Notes: generated by a model from the letters alone, not told the origin. 64,000 nt of DNA from DASQUK01 sp963813485 (GCA_963813485.1 CAWEZE010000017.1:1-64000); one strand, 5' to 3'; positions 1-9,026 are shown, counted from the stretch's first letter. Numbers and translations are program-made.

Positions 1-1
1 G

Positions 2-226
2 AACTTGCTCATGATCGTCGCCCTCGGTGGTTTCGCTGTGCGGATGGGGTTGGTGACCGTCGTGTTGCTGCTGGTCAAGGACGCGCCATGGATCGACCTC
101 GTCGCCCTCGGCGTCACCGTGCTGGTCACCCACCTCGGGCTCTTGTTCTGGGAGCTGCGCTACGTGTCCGCGTCCCTCGCCTTTCCGGCTCTCAAGCCGG
201 TACCTAAGGAGGCAACGCACCGGTGA
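2..226 (+). CDS. ATP synthase subunit I-like membrane protein (5'-truncated)
   Basis: The gene enters from outside the window; the frame is open from base 2 and 74 codons remain before the TGA at 224-226. Two hydrophobic stretches (visible residues about 3-22 and 30-50) indicate a small integral membrane protein. The stop overlaps the atpB start by four bases, so the two are translationally coupled. The position just ahead of subunit a is where AtpI usually sits; AtpI assists c-ring assembly in other bacteria. The visible sequence is too short and divergent to prove the family by itself, so the call rests mainly on context. Confidence 0.5.
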   Translation, partial: NLLMIVALGGFAVRMGLVTVVLLLVKDAPWIDLVALGVTVLVTHLGLLFWELRYVSASLAFPALKPVPKEATHR

Positions 227-981
227 TCCTCGGGCTGGAGTTCCCGCCGATCAGCCACGTCATCGAGTGGCCCACGCTCTTCGGGGGCGACGTCTTCGGC
301 GTCAACAAGGTCGTGCTGTTGATGTGGCTCTCGGTGGCGCTCGTGTTCGGGCTGTTCTACGTCGCCACGCGTGAACCCAAGCTGGTGCCCACCGGCGCCC
401 AGAACGTGGCCGAGAGCACGGTCGAGTTCGTGGACGAACAGATCATCTTGCAGACGATCGGGCCCGACGGCCGCGGCTACATGCCGTTCCTGCTCACCCT
501 GTTCACGTTCATCTTCGTCTGCAACACCTGGGAGCTGATCCCCCTGGTTCAGATGCCGGTGAACGCCCGGATGGCCCTGCCGATGTTCATGGCGATCGTC
601 GTGTGGTTCGTCTACATCATCACGGGCATCAGGCATCAGGGGTTCTTCGGCTACTTCAAGAATTCCGCCATCCCACCGGGCGTTCCCAAGGCGATCCTGC
701 CGCTGGTGGCGTTCATCGAGCTGCTGGGGATCCTCATCACGCGGCCCTTCGCGCTGGCGGTCCGGCTCTTCGCCAACATGCTCGCCGGGCACCTGCTGCT
801 GGTGACGTTCGCCGTCATCACCCAGGCGCTGTTCGCATCGACGATCCTCGGCGGGGCGCTGCCGCTGGCGCTGCTCATCTTCCTGATGGGGTTCGAGCTC
901 CTGGTGTCGTTCTTGCAGGCCTACATCTTCACCATTCTCGCTGCCGTGTACATCGACAGCTCCATGCACCCCGAGCACTGA
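223..981 (+). CDS. atpB: F0F1 ATP synthase subunit a
   Basis: 252-residue polytopic membrane protein forming the proton half-channels of F0. The conserved helix carrying the essential arginine is clear: R181 lies in AVRLFANMLAGHLLL, where it faces the c-ring carboxylate. About five to six hydrophobic segments are visible, and length is normal. The GTG start at 223 overlaps the preceding stop. Next is atpE after 24 bases with an AAGGAG ribosome site. First clear member of an eight-gene ATP synthase operon. Confidence 0.97.
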   Translation: MILGLEFPPISHVIEWPTLFGGDVFGVNKVVLLMWLSVALVFGLFYVATREPKLVPTGAQNVAESTVEFVDEQIILQTIGPDGRGYMPFLLTLFTFIFVCNTWELIPLVQMPVNARMALPMFMAIVVWFVYIITGIRHQGFFGYFKNSAIPPGVPKAILPLVAFIELLGILITRPFALAVRLFANMLAGHLLLVTFAVITQALFASTILGGALPLALLIFLMGFELLVSFLQAYIFTILAAVYIDSSMHPEH

Positions 982-1005
982 GCACAACCCAAGGAGACGA
1001 ACCCC

Positions 1006-1263
1006 GTGCTTCACGTCCTAGCCCAGCAGGCCGAAGGCGAACTCGAGGCGGGCCTCACCGCCGTCGGCCGAGGCATCGTCTACGGCGGCGCCGCCATCGG
1101 CCCTGGCATCGGCATCGGCCTGGTGGTGGGCAACGCCATCACCGCCATGGCCCGCCAGCCCGAGGCGGCCGGCATGGTGCGGACCACGATGTTCCTCGGT
1201 ATCGCCTTCACCGAAGCCCTGGCGCTGTTCGGCTTCGTGCTGGCCTTCATCATCTCCGGCTGA
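1006..1263 (+). CDS. atpE: F0F1 ATP synthase subunit c
   Basis: 85-residue proteolipid that forms the rotating c-ring. Two hydrophobic helices are joined by a polar loop containing ARQPEA, as in the family. The proton-binding carboxylate is E70 in FTEALALFGF. The first helix has the glycine-rich GAAIGPGIGIG packing motif. GTG start with AAGGAG upstream. The residues around E70 do not show the extra polar ligands typical of Na+-driven rings, so proton coupling is inferred. Confidence 0.97.
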   Translation: MLHVLAQQAEGELEAGLTAVGRGIVYGGAAIGPGIGIGLVVGNAITAMARQPEAAGMVRTTMFLGIAFTEALALFGFVLAFIISG

Positions 1264-1273
1264 GGAGGCCGTC

Positions 1274-1945
1274 GTGCGAACTCGAACCCTGGTCGCGACC
1301 CTGCTGCTCGTTTCCGGCGCGCTGCTCGTCGGGGCGTCCCCGCGGGCGCGCAGGAAGGCGGCGATGAGCCGCAGCTCTCCGAGGACACCGAGGAGTGCAT
1401 CCACCTCGCCGAGGAGGCCGACGACCCCGATGCCTGCCAGGAAGCCCCCAACCCGATCCTGCCGGCGACCAACGAGCTCGTGTGGGGCTCGACTCAGCTT
1501 CGCGGCCCTGCTCTTCCTGCTCTACAAGTTCGGCTACCCGCAGGTCAGCCAGATGATGGACAACCGGACCGAGCGCATTCGCTCCGACCTGCAGGCGGCC
1601 GAGACCGCCAAGGCCGACGCCCAGGGTGTGCTCGACGAGTACAAGGCCCAGCTGAGCGACGCCCGGGCCGAGTCCGGGCGCATCATCGAGGAGGCGCGCC
1701 AGGCCGCCGACCGCATCAAGCGCGACCAGGAGGCCCGGCTCCAGACCGAGCTGGCAGAGCTGCGGGCCCGGGCGGTGGCCGACATCGACTCGGCCAAGGC
1801 GCAGGCCGTGTCCGACCTGCGGGGCGAGGTGGCGCAGCTCGCCATCGGCGCTGCCGAGACCGTGGTCCAGCGCAGCCTGGACGAGGCCACGCAGACCCAG
1901 CTGATCGAGGACTACATCAACCAGGTGGCGGCGCAGCGCTCGTGA
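1274..1945 (+). CDS. atpF: F0F1 ATP synthase subunit b, with two compensating single-base frameshifts
   Basis: Peripheral stalk subunit. From about residue 74 the protein is a normal AtpF: membrane segment SFAALLFLLYKFGYP, then a long charged coiled coil ending in DYINQVAAQRS. The first ~20 residues form a signal-like hydrophobic leader. Between about 1342 and 1493 the open frame gives an implausible Arg/Ser/Pro-rich stretch. The +1 frame across the same bases reads AQEGGDEPQLSEDTEE... and ends NPILPATNELVWGS, which looks like a real acidic extracytoplasmic segment. A missing G near 1342 and an extra C at 1493 explain this exactly, and the total length is unchanged. AGGAGG lies eight bases before the GTG start. 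Probable sequence errors in a functional gene. Confidence 0.9.
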   Translation: MRTRTLVATLLLVSGALLVGASPRARRKAAMSRSSPRTPRSASTSPRRPTTPMPARKPPTRSCRRPTSSCGARLSFAALLFLLYKFGYPQVSQMMDNRTERIRSDLQAAETAKADAQGVLDEYKAQLSDARAESGRIIEEARQAADRIKRDQEARLQTELAELRARAVADIDSAKAQAVSDLRGEVAQLAIGAAETVVQRSLDEATQTQLIEDYINQVAAQRS

Positions 1946-2063
1946 GGGCGGGCGCCACCACTCGCTGCCAGAGGCCAAAAAGAACCCCTCGGAATTTGGC
2001 CCCCTTCTTCCCCCCAAAACACACCCACCCGGCCCCCCCCACTTTCTTAGGAGCAACGCCAAG
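1946..2063 (+). other. 118-bp atpF-atpH spacer with C-tracts and a hairpin
   Basis: This is the only long spacer inside an otherwise tightly packed operon. It contains an inverted repeat GGCCAAA (1973-1979) / TTTGGCC (1995-2001), then runs of five, six and eight-to-nine C, then TTAGGAG ahead of atpH. Base composition differs clearly from the flanking coding sequence. It may be an mRNA processing or attenuation element that sets subunit stoichiometry. The homopolymers also make it error-prone. Confidence 0.5.
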
Positions 2064-2591
2064 ATGGCAGAAGACCGCACGCTCGCTTACGCCGAGGCCC
2101 TCTTCGAGGTTGCCCGCGCCGAGGGATCCCTCGGCGAGGTGGAGGACGAGCTGTTCCGCTTCTCGCAGACCCTGCAGGGCGACGACGAGCTGCGGAGTGC
2201 GCTCACCGACGCCGGCATCCCGGCGGCCCGGCGCCAGCAGATCGTCGAGGACCTGCTGGGCGGCAAAGCGTCGCCGACCAGCGTGGCGCTGGTGTCGATG
2301 GTCGTCGGCACCGGCCGGGCCCGCGAGCTGCCCAGCATCATCCAGTTACTGGTGGAGATGAGCGCGGCCGAGGCCAACAAGGAGGTCGCCGAGGTGCGCT
2401 CGGCGGTACCGCTCACGGACGACCAGCGCGCGCGGCTGGCCAAGGCCCTCGAGGACGCCACGGGCAAGCAGGTCGAGATCAAGGTGGTGGTGGATCCGTC
2501 GGTGCTGGGCGGAATCGTGACCCAGGTTGGCGACACTGTCATCGACGGGTCGGTGCGTCACCGGCTCGACCAGCTGAAGAACGCATTCTAG
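2064..2591 (+). CDS. atpH: F0F1 ATP synthase subunit delta
   Basis: 175-residue soluble stalk subunit linking F1 to subunit b. It starts AEDRTLAYAEALFEVA, the usual helical N-terminal domain, and ends with the conserved motif VDPSVLGGIVTQVGDTVIDGS followed by RHRLDQLKN. Length is typical of stand-alone delta, unlike the fused b-delta protein of mycobacteria. AGGAG lies upstream of the ATG. atpA follows after 18 bases. Confidence 0.96.
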   Translation: MAEDRTLAYAEALFEVARAEGSLGEVEDELFRFSQTLQGDDELRSALTDAGIPAARRQQIVEDLLGGKASPTSVALVSMVVGTGRARELPSIIQLLVEMSAAEANKEVAEVRSAVPLTDDQRARLAKALEDATGKQVEIKVVVDPSVLGGIVTQVGDTVIDGSVRHRLDQLKNAF

Positions 2592-2609
2592 GACGCGAGG
2601 ACAACACCG

Positions 2610-4244
2610 ATGGCAGAGCTGACCATCAACACCGCCGACATCGCCGAGGCGCTCCGCAAGAACCTCGAGGACTTCAAGCCCGGCGTCGAGACCGCCCAGG
2701 TGGGGCAGATCACCGTGGTGGGCGACGGCATTGCCACCGTGGCGGGCCTGCCCGGCGCGGCGGTCAACGAGCTGCTCGAGTTCGAGAGCGGTGTCCTAGG
2801 ACTGGCCCTCAACCTCGACGAGGAGTCAATCGGCTGCGTGGTGCTTGGCGACGCCGCCGAGGTGAGGGAGGGCGAGTTGGTCAAGGCGACCGGCCGCATC
2901 CTGTCGGTGCCCGTCGGCGACGGTCTGCTCGGGCGGGTGGTCGACGCGCTCGGCAGCCCCATCGACGGCAAGGGCGCGCTGGTGGGCGTCGAGGACCGCC
3001 GCATGGAGATCCAGGCGCCCGGCATCATGGGCCGCCAGCCGGTGCACGAGCCGCTGCAGACCGGCATCAAGGCGATCGACGCCATGACCCCTATCGGGCG
3101 TGGTCAGCGCGAGCTGATCATCGGCGACCGCAAGACCGGCAAGACCACCGTGGCTGTCGACACGATCATCAACCAGCGTGGCCTGGGCATGAAGTGCATA
3201 TACGTGGCGATCGGCCAGAAGGAGTCGACGGTGGCCAACACCGTTTCGACCTTCGAGCAGTACGGGGCCCTGGACTACACGGTGGTGGTGGTGGCCGGCG
3301 CCTCCGACCCCGCGCCGTTCAAGTACCTGGCGCCGTATGCCGGGTGCGCCATGGGCCAGCACTGGATGGAGAACCGCGAGCACGCCCTCGTGGTCTACGA
3401 CGACCTGTCCAAGCAGGCCGAGGCCTACCGGCAGATCTCGCTGCTGCTGCGGCGGCCGCCGGGCCGCGAGGCCTACCCGGGCGATGTGTTCTACCTGCAC
3501 AGCCGGTTGCTCGAGCGCGCCGCCAAGCTGTCCGAGGAGAAGGGCGCCGGCTCGCTGACCGCGCTGCCGGTCATCGAGACCAAGGCCGGTGACATCTCGG
3601 CCTACATCCCCACCAACGTGATCTCCATCACCGACGGCCAGATCTACCTGCAGGATGACCTGTTCAAGTCGGGTGTGCGGCCCGCGTTCGACACCGGCCT
3701 GTCGGTGTCCCGGGTGGGCGGCAATGCCCAGGTCAAGGCCATGAAGACGGCTGTGGGCACGCTCAAGGGTGACCTGTCGCAGTTCCGAGAGCTCGAGTCG
3801 TTCGCGGCCTATGGCTCCGAGCTCGACAAGGTGTCACAGGCCCAGCTCGACCGCGGCTACCGGCTCGTCGAGCTGCTCAAGCAACCGCTCAACAGCCCCA
3901 TGCCGGTCGAGGAGCAGGTCGTGTCGCTCTATGCAGCCACCAACGGCTACCTCGACCCCGTGCCGGTCGAGGAGGTGCGGCGGTTCGAGTCCGAGCTGAT
4001 CGACTGGTTCGAGACCCGGCACCGCGACGTCCTCGATGCCATCCGCACCGACGGCGACATCCCCGACGTCGAGACCTTCGAGGCGGCGATCGCCGCGTTC
4101 CGCGACCAGTTCGAGGTCGGCGGCGTCGCCCTCGGTGAGCCGACCGCCGAGGCGCAGGGGGCCGAGGAGCGCGAGATGGCGGGTGGGCGCCGCGAGGGCA
4201 TCCTGCCGGAAGAGGAGATCTCCCGAGACGAGGCCGAGGCGTAG
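2610..4244 (+). CDS. atpA: F0F1 ATP synthase subunit alpha
   Basis: 544-residue non-catalytic nucleotide-binding subunit of F1. The Walker A loop is GDRKTGKT at residues 172-179, with the family's PLQTGIKAIDAMTPIGRGQ just upstream. The sequence PAFDTGLSVSRVGGNAQ, carrying the family's structural arginine, is near residue 370. The C-terminus has an actinobacterial extension rich in Glu. The stop shares its last base with the GTG start of atpG, so translation is coupled. Confidence 0.98.
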   Translation: MAELTINTADIAEALRKNLEDFKPGVETAQVGQITVVGDGIATVAGLPGAAVNELLEFESGVLGLALNLDEESIGCVVLGDAAEVREGELVKATGRILSVPVGDGLLGRVVDALGSPIDGKGALVGVEDRRMEIQAPGIMGRQPVHEPLQTGIKAIDAMTPIGRGQRELIIGDRKTGKTTVAVDTIINQRGLGMKCIYVAIGQKESTVANTVSTFEQYGALDYTVVVVAGASDPAPFKYLAPYAGCAMGQHWMENREHALVVYDDLSKQAEAYRQISLLLRRPPGREAYPGDVFYLHSRLLERAAKLSEEKGAGSLTALPVIETKAGDISAYIPTNVISITDGQIYLQDDLFKSGVRPAFDTGLSVSRVGGNAQVKAMKTAVGTLKGDLSQFRELESFAAYGSELDKVSQAQLDRGYRLVELLKQPLNSPMPVEEQVVSLYAATNGYLDPVPVEEVRRFESELIDWFETRHRDVLDAIRTDGDIPDVETFEAAIAAFRDQFEVGGVALGEPTAEAQGAEEREMAGGRREGILPEEEISRDEAEA

Positions 4245-5212
4245 TGGCCGGGGGACAGGAGCGGGCGCTGCGGCGACGTATCCGGAGCGTCCAGTCGACC
4301 ATGAAGATCACGAGAGCGATGGAGCTGATCGCTGCCACGCGCGTAACGGCGGCCAACCAACGGGTCGCCGCGGCGCGGCCCTACAGCGAGTACATCACCA
4401 ACGTGATCCAGAACCTTGCCGACCTCGGCGGGGTCGTCGACCACCCGCTCCTGCGGCCCGTGGAGAACCTCCGCAAGGTCGCCTTCGTGGTCATCACCAG
4501 CGACCGTGGGCTGGCCGGTCCCTACAACACCAGCGTCATCCGCGCTGCCGAGCGCGAGATCCAGGGTCGCCGGGCCGAGGGCGCCGACTACTCCCTGGTG
4601 CTCGTGGGAAAGAAGGCCGAGAGCTACTTCCGGTTCCGCGGCTACCAGATCGACGCCGCCTTCACCGGGATGAGCGACAGGCCGACCTACGAGAACGCCC
4701 GCGAGGTGGCCACGGTGGTGCGACGGGCCTTTGAGGAGGGGGACGTCGACGAGGTCCTGCTCATCTACACCCGCTTCCTGTCCGTGGCGTCCCAGCGGGT
4801 GGTCGTCCGCCAGTTCATGCCGCTGACTGGTGTCGGGGCCGAGGAGCCGTCCGCGGGACCCCACGCCGACTACGAGTTCGAACCGGCTCCGGATGAGATC
4901 CTCTCGCGCCTACTCCCGCGCTACGTCGAGGCGCGCCTGTACGCCGCCATGCTCGATGCCGCCGCCTCCGAGCATGCCGCCCGCCAGCGGGCCATGAAGG
5001 CGGCCACCGACAACGCCGAGGAGCTGATCACGAAGTACAGCCGGGCCATGAACCGGGCCCGCCAGGACGCCATCACTACCGAGATCATGGACATCGTGGG
5101 CGGCGCCGAAGCGATGCGCGCCGCCAAGGTTACCGGCGGCGACCTGCTGGTGGACCACGCGCTCATGTCCGCCGACGTCCTGTCCGACCGCCTCGAATCC
5201 TCCCGTTCGTAG
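4244..5212 (+). CDS. atpG: F0F1 ATP synthase subunit gamma
   Basis: 322-residue rotor shaft. The N-terminal coiled coil has the hallmark RRRIRSVQSTMKITRAMELI and the C-terminal one ends NRARQDAITTEIMDIVGGAEA. The middle has SDRGLAGPYNTSV, a conserved Rossmann-like core segment. It carries an insertion of about 20 acidic residues near 200-220, common in actinobacterial gamma subunits. Starts at GTG overlapping the atpA stop. Confidence 0.97.
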   Translation: MAGGQERALRRRIRSVQSTMKITRAMELIAATRVTAANQRVAAARPYSEYITNVIQNLADLGGVVDHPLLRPVENLRKVAFVVITSDRGLAGPYNTSVIRAAEREIQGRRAEGADYSLVLVGKKAESYFRFRGYQIDAAFTGMSDRPTYENAREVATVVRRAFEEGDVDEVLLIYTRFLSVASQRVVVRQFMPLTGVGAEEPSAGPHADYEFEPAPDEILSRLLPRYVEARLYAAMLDAAASEHAARQRAMKAATDNAEELITKYSRAMNRARQDAITTEIMDIVGGAEAMRAAKVTGGDLLVDHALMSADVLSDRLESSRS

Positions 5213-5221
5213 GAGCACCCA

Positions 5222-6685
5222 ATGACCGTCACCGACACCAGCACCGACACCGGGGCGACACTCAAGGATGGCCGCGTCGTCGCCATCACCGGCCCGGTGG
5301 TCGACGTCGAGTTCCCGCCCGACGCCGTGCCCGCCATCAACACCGCCCTCGAGATGACCGTGACCGTCGACGGCGAGGGCATCGTGGTGCGTGCCGAGGT
5401 GGCCCAGCAGATCGGCGAGTCGCGGGTGCGGGCCATCTGCCTGAAGCCCACCGACGGCCTCACCCGGGGCACGCCCGTGCGCAACCTGGGCACCGGTCTG
5501 GCCATGCCGGTGGGCGACGGTGTGCTCGGCCACGTGACCAACGTGATCGGCGAGCCGCTCGACGTGCCCAAGCTCGACGCCTCCAAGATCGACGCCTGGT
5601 GGGACATCCACCGCCCGGCCCCCGACTTCGACGCGCTGGAGCCCAAGAAGGAGGTGTTCGAGACCGGCATAAAGGTCATCGACCTGCTCACCCCCTACCT
5701 GCGGGGCGGCAAGATCGGCCTTTTCGGCGGCGCCGGAGTGGGCAAGACCGTGCTCATCCAGGAGATGATCCGCCGGGTTGCCGAGCAGTTCGGCGGCGTG
5801 TCGGTGTTCGCCGGCGTGGGAGAGCGCACCCGCGAGGGCACCGACCTCTACCTGGAGATGAAGGAGACCGGCGTCCTCGAGAAGGCGGCGCTGGTGTTCG
5901 GCCAGATGGACGAGCCACCGGGCGTCCGGCTGCGGGTGGGCCTGTCGGCGCTGACCATCGCCGAGTACTTCCGCGACGTCAAGGGCCAGGACGTCCTGCT
6001 GTTCATCGACAACATCTTCCGCTTCGTGCAGGCGGGCTCCGAGGTGTCGACGCTGCTCGGCCGCATGCCCTCGGCCGTGGGCTACCAGCCCACGCTGGCC
6101 GACGAGATGGGCGAGCTGCAGGAGCGCATCACATCCACCCGGGGCCGCTCGATCACCTCGCTGCAGGCCGTCTATGTGCCCGCCGATGACTACACCGACC
6201 CGGCGCCGTTCACCACCTTCACCCACCTCGACGCCACCACCGAGCTGTCCCGCGACATCGCTGCCCTGGGCATCTACCCGGCGGTCGACCCGCTGTCCTC
6301 GACGTCGACCATCCTGCAGCCCGACGTGGTCGGGGAGCAGCACTACGACATCGCCCGACAGGTGCAGGAGATCCTGCAGCGCTACAAGGAGCTGCAGGAC
6401 ATCATCGCCATCCTCGGCCTCGACGAGCTGTCCGAGGAGGACAAGGTGACGGTGGCCCGGGCCCGCAAGATCCAGCGGTTCCTGTCGCAGCCCATGTTCG
6501 TGGCGCAGAACTTCACCGGGTTGGAGGGCATCTTCACCCCCGTGGACGAGACGGTGGCGTCGTTCGAGGCGCTGGTCAACGGCGAGCTCGACGAGCTGCC
6601 CGAGCAGGCGTTCCTCAACGTCGGCGGCGCCGACGACGCCCGCCGCAAGGCCGACCAGCTGCGCCAGCGGACGGGCGGCGAGTGA
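5222..6685 (+). CDS. atpD: F0F1 ATP synthase subunit beta (catalytic)
   Basis: 487-residue catalytic subunit. Walker A is GGAGVGKT at residues 169-176. The catalytic glutamate region reads GVGERTREGTDLY, and Walker B is DVLLFIDNIFRF. The signature PAVDPLSSTS is intact. The conserved YVPADDYTDPAPFTTF is present. Length is normal and there is a ribosome site (TAGGAG) nine bases upstream of the ATG. Follows atpG after nine bases. Confidence 0.98.
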   Translation: MTVTDTSTDTGATLKDGRVVAITGPVVDVEFPPDAVPAINTALEMTVTVDGEGIVVRAEVAQQIGESRVRAICLKPTDGLTRGTPVRNLGTGLAMPVGDGVLGHVTNVIGEPLDVPKLDASKIDAWWDIHRPAPDFDALEPKKEVFETGIKVIDLLTPYLRGGKIGLFGGAGVGKTVLIQEMIRRVAEQFGGVSVFAGVGERTREGTDLYLEMKETGVLEKAALVFGQMDEPPGVRLRVGLSALTIAEYFRDVKGQDVLLFIDNIFRFVQAGSEVSTLLGRMPSAVGYQPTLADEMGELQERITSTRGRSITSLQAVYVPADDYTDPAPFTTFTHLDATTELSRDIAALGIYPAVDPLSSTSTILQPDVVGEQHYDIARQVQEILQRYKELQDIIAILGLDELSEEDKVTVARARKIQRFLSQPMFVAQNFTGLEGIFTPVDETVASFEALVNGELDELPEQAFLNVGGADDARRKADQLRQRTGGE

Positions 6686-6701
6686 CGGTGGGGAGCCCCT
6701 C

Positions 6702-7100
6702 GTGACGCTCCAGGTCGAGCTGGTATCGCCCGAGCGCGTCCTCTACTCGGGCGAGGCCGACATGGTGATCGCCCGCACGGTCGGCGGCGGCGAGCTCGCC
6801 TTCCTCACCGGGCACGCACCCTTCCTGGGCGCGCTCGACATCGCCACGGTCACCGTCAGATCGTCGTCAGGCGACGAGGTGGTGGCGGTGCACGGCGGGT
6901 TCGTGGAGGTCTCCAACGACCGGGTGACGATCCTGTCGGACGTCGCCGAGCTGGGGAGCCAGATCGACGTCGAGCGGGCCCGGCGGTCCGCCGAGGAGGC
7001 CGAGCACCGTCTGCGGCAGGCCGACGACGCCGAAGCCGAGGCCACCGTCCGGCGTGCCCACGTCCGGATGGCCGCCGCGGGCGGCGCTCGTGGTGTCTGA
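6702..7100 (+). CDS. atpC: F0F1 ATP synthase subunit epsilon
   Basis: 132 residues; central-stalk subunit that regulates ATP hydrolysis. The beta-sandwich domain opens LQVELVSPERVLYSGEADMV and includes GELAFLTGHAPFLGALD. The C-terminal helix (about residues 90-125) is shorter and Arg/Ala-rich, as in actinobacteria. GTG start 16 bases after atpD. Last gene of the operon; a 128-bp gap follows. Confidence 0.96.
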   Translation: MTLQVELVSPERVLYSGEADMVIARTVGGGELAFLTGHAPFLGALDIATVTVRSSSGDEVVAVHGGFVEVSNDRVTILSDVAELGSQIDVERARRSAEEAEHRLRQADDAEAEATVRRAHVRMAAAGGARGV

Positions 7101-7228
7101 GCCCGTCCATCGCCGGCTGCGATCCTCGAGGCAATAGGTTCCACCGCGGCAAGCCCGAATCGAGAAGAATCGTCCTCGATGTGACGGAACGTAGCGCCTC
7201 GGGAAAACTGGCGGCCGTGGGTAGGAGG

Positions 7229-8461
7229 ATGCGCAGATCGGTTGGGTTGCTCGTGCTCGCCGGGCTGATCGCGGCGTGCTCCGGGGGCTCGGACGGATCC
7301 GGAGGGTCGGATGAGTCGGGCGCCGCCGACGACGAGTCGGCGGCGGCCGCGGAGCGCCAGCCCGAGGAGTTCGACGGCGGCGACTTCTACGCCGCGCCCG
7401 ACCCGGTGCCCGACGACGAGCACGGCACGCTGGTGCGCTACCAGCAGGTCGATGGCCTCGACGTGGGCGGCGCAACCGCCTGGCGGATCATGTACGTGTC
7501 GGAGTCGCTCGAGGGCGAGCCGATCGTGGTGACCGGGATGGCGCTGGTGCCGCCCGGCGACGCGCCGGCCGGGGGCCGTCCGGTGCTGACGATCGCCCAC
7601 GGGACCAGCGGCATCGCCGACGAGTGCGCCCCGTCGAAGCACCCGGTGGCCACGGAGCTGTCCCTCATGGGACCGTTCATCGATGCCGGCTACCTCGTCG
7701 TGCTGAGCGACTACGAGGGGCTGGGAACCCCGGGCCGCCATCCCTACCTGGTGGGCGAGAGCGAGGGCCGGGGCGTGCTCGACGGCGCCCTCGCCGCCCG
7801 CCAGCTCCCCGACGCCGAGGCCGGGGACCAGCTCTCGATCTTCGGGTACTCGCAGGGCGGTCACGGCGCACTGTGGGCGGGCCAGCTGGCGGCCGACTGG
7901 GCGCCGGACTATGAGCTGGTCGGCACCGTGGCCGGCGCACCGGCCACCGAGCTGCCCACCATCTTCAGTGCCGCCGGGTCGCTGCCGATCGCCGGGTTCC
8001 TCTACATGATCATCGCCGGGTTCGCCGAGGCCTATCCCGAGGCCGATCCCGGGCTGGTGCTCACCCCCGCGGGCGAGGCGGAGCTGCCGCAGGTGGACCA
8101 GGGCTGCGTCAGAGAGGTGATCGAGCATTTCGCGGTCACTCCCAACGCCGAGCTCCTGAAGCCCGGGCTTGCAGAGGTGGAGCCGTGGGCAGACCTGGAA
8201 GCCGCCAACGACCCTGGGCGCGTGGCGACCGACAGCCCGATCCTGATCGTGCACAGCGCCGCCGACGACGTCGTGCCGGCCACGCTGAGCCAGGTGCTGG
8301 TCCAGCGCATGTGCGCCGAGGGCCAGGTCGTCGAACGCCGGGTCTACGACAAGGGTCAGGGTCACGTCGAGGCGGTGCCCGACGCCGTGAGCGACGCCTT
8401 CGAGTGGCTGCAGCGGCTTGCCGCCGGTGACGAGCCGGTGTCGACCTGCGCCGCCGGCTGA
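7229..8461 (+). CDS. secretory lipase-like lipoprotein (alpha/beta hydrolase)
   Basis: 410 residues from the ATG at 7229, which directly follows GTAGGAGG. An upstream GTG at 7181 is in frame but would bury the signal peptide. The N-terminus is a lipoprotein signal ending LAGLIAAC (lipobox Cys17), then a Gly/Ser/Asp linker. The nucleophile elbow is FGYSQGGHGAL. An acid residue in HSAADDVVP and a histidine in GQGHVEA complete a plausible triad. The pattern matches the secretory lipase family (LIP, Candida lipase A type), which acts on esters outside the cell. Substrate unknown. Confidence 0.8.
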   Translation: MRRSVGLLVLAGLIAACSGGSDGSGGSDESGAADDESAAAAERQPEEFDGGDFYAAPDPVPDDEHGTLVRYQQVDGLDVGGATAWRIMYVSESLEGEPIVVTGMALVPPGDAPAGGRPVLTIAHGTSGIADECAPSKHPVATELSLMGPFIDAGYLVVLSDYEGLGTPGRHPYLVGESEGRGVLDGALAARQLPDAEAGDQLSIFGYSQGGHGALWAGQLAADWAPDYELVGTVAGAPATELPTIFSAAGSLPIAGFLYMIIAGFAEAYPEADPGLVLTPAGEAELPQVDQGCVREVIEHFAVTPNAELLKPGLAEVEPWADLEAANDPGRVATDSPILIVHSAADDVVPATLSQVLVQRMCAEGQVVERRVYDKGQGHVEAVPDAVSDAFEWLQRLAAGDEPVSTCAAG

Positions 8462-8474
8462 GGAGCGAGCGCCG

Positions 8475-9008
8475 ATGCCCCGACGCCGGTTGGGGGTCGT
8501 GTTGCTGCTGCCCGACCCGGCGGCGACCGAGGTGGACGGCCTCCGGCGGGCGCTGGGCGACGGCTCGCTCGGGCGCATCCCGGCCCATCTCACCCTCGTT
8601 CCGCCGGTCAACGTCCGAGGGGACGACATGGCGGCGGCCCTCGACCTCCTCCGGCAGGCCGCGACGCAGACCCGCCCGTTGGACCTGCGGCTCGGCCCGG
8701 CCACCACGTTCCATCCGATAACGCCGGTGGTCTACCTGGGCGTCCACGGCGACGTCGCCGCGCTGCACGCGCTCCGGGGTCGCATCTTCCACCCGCCGCT
8801 GGAGCGCCCGCTGACGCGGGCGTTCGTCCCCCACGTCACGCTGGCCGACGAGTTCGACGCGGACCGCATCCCGGCCGCGGTGTCCGCGCTGGCGGACTAC
8901 GTCGTCGACGTGCGCTTCGAGGCGGTGCACCTGCTCGAGGAGGGACGCGGCCGGGTGTGGCGGCCGATCGCCGATGCGAGGTTCAGCACCCGCTGGCTAC
9001 CCGGGTGA
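8475..9008 (+). CDS. 2'-5' RNA ligase / 2H phosphoesterase family protein
   Basis: 177 residues from the ATG at 8475; GAGGAGCGAG lies just upstream. Both catalytic HxT motifs of the 2H superfamily are present: H38-L-T (HLTLVPP) and H120-V-T (HVTLADE). Spacing and length fit stand-alone bacterial members. These enzymes cleave or join 2'-linked phosphates or cyclic phosphodiesters; the substrate cannot be told here. It follows the lipase after 13 bases, so the two may be cotranscribed. Confidence 0.8.
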   Translation: MPRRRLGVVLLLPDPAATEVDGLRRALGDGSLGRIPAHLTLVPPVNVRGDDMAAALDLLRQAATQTRPLDLRLGPATTFHPITPVVYLGVHGDVAALHALRGRIFHPPLERPLTRAFVPHVTLADEFDADRIPAAVSALADYVVDVRFEAVHLLEEGRGRVWRPIADARFSTRWLPG

Positions 9009-9026
9009 GGTCTACGCTGCCCGGCC

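Noticed and set aside
160..1014. 284-codon open frame opposite atpB
   Set aside because: Low-complexity His/Arg/Gln/Glu-rich translation, a shadow of a conserved gene in high-GC sequence.
4910..6343. 477-codon open frame opposite atpG and atpD
   Set aside because: Spans two conserved genes on the other strand; composition is typical of antisense shadows.
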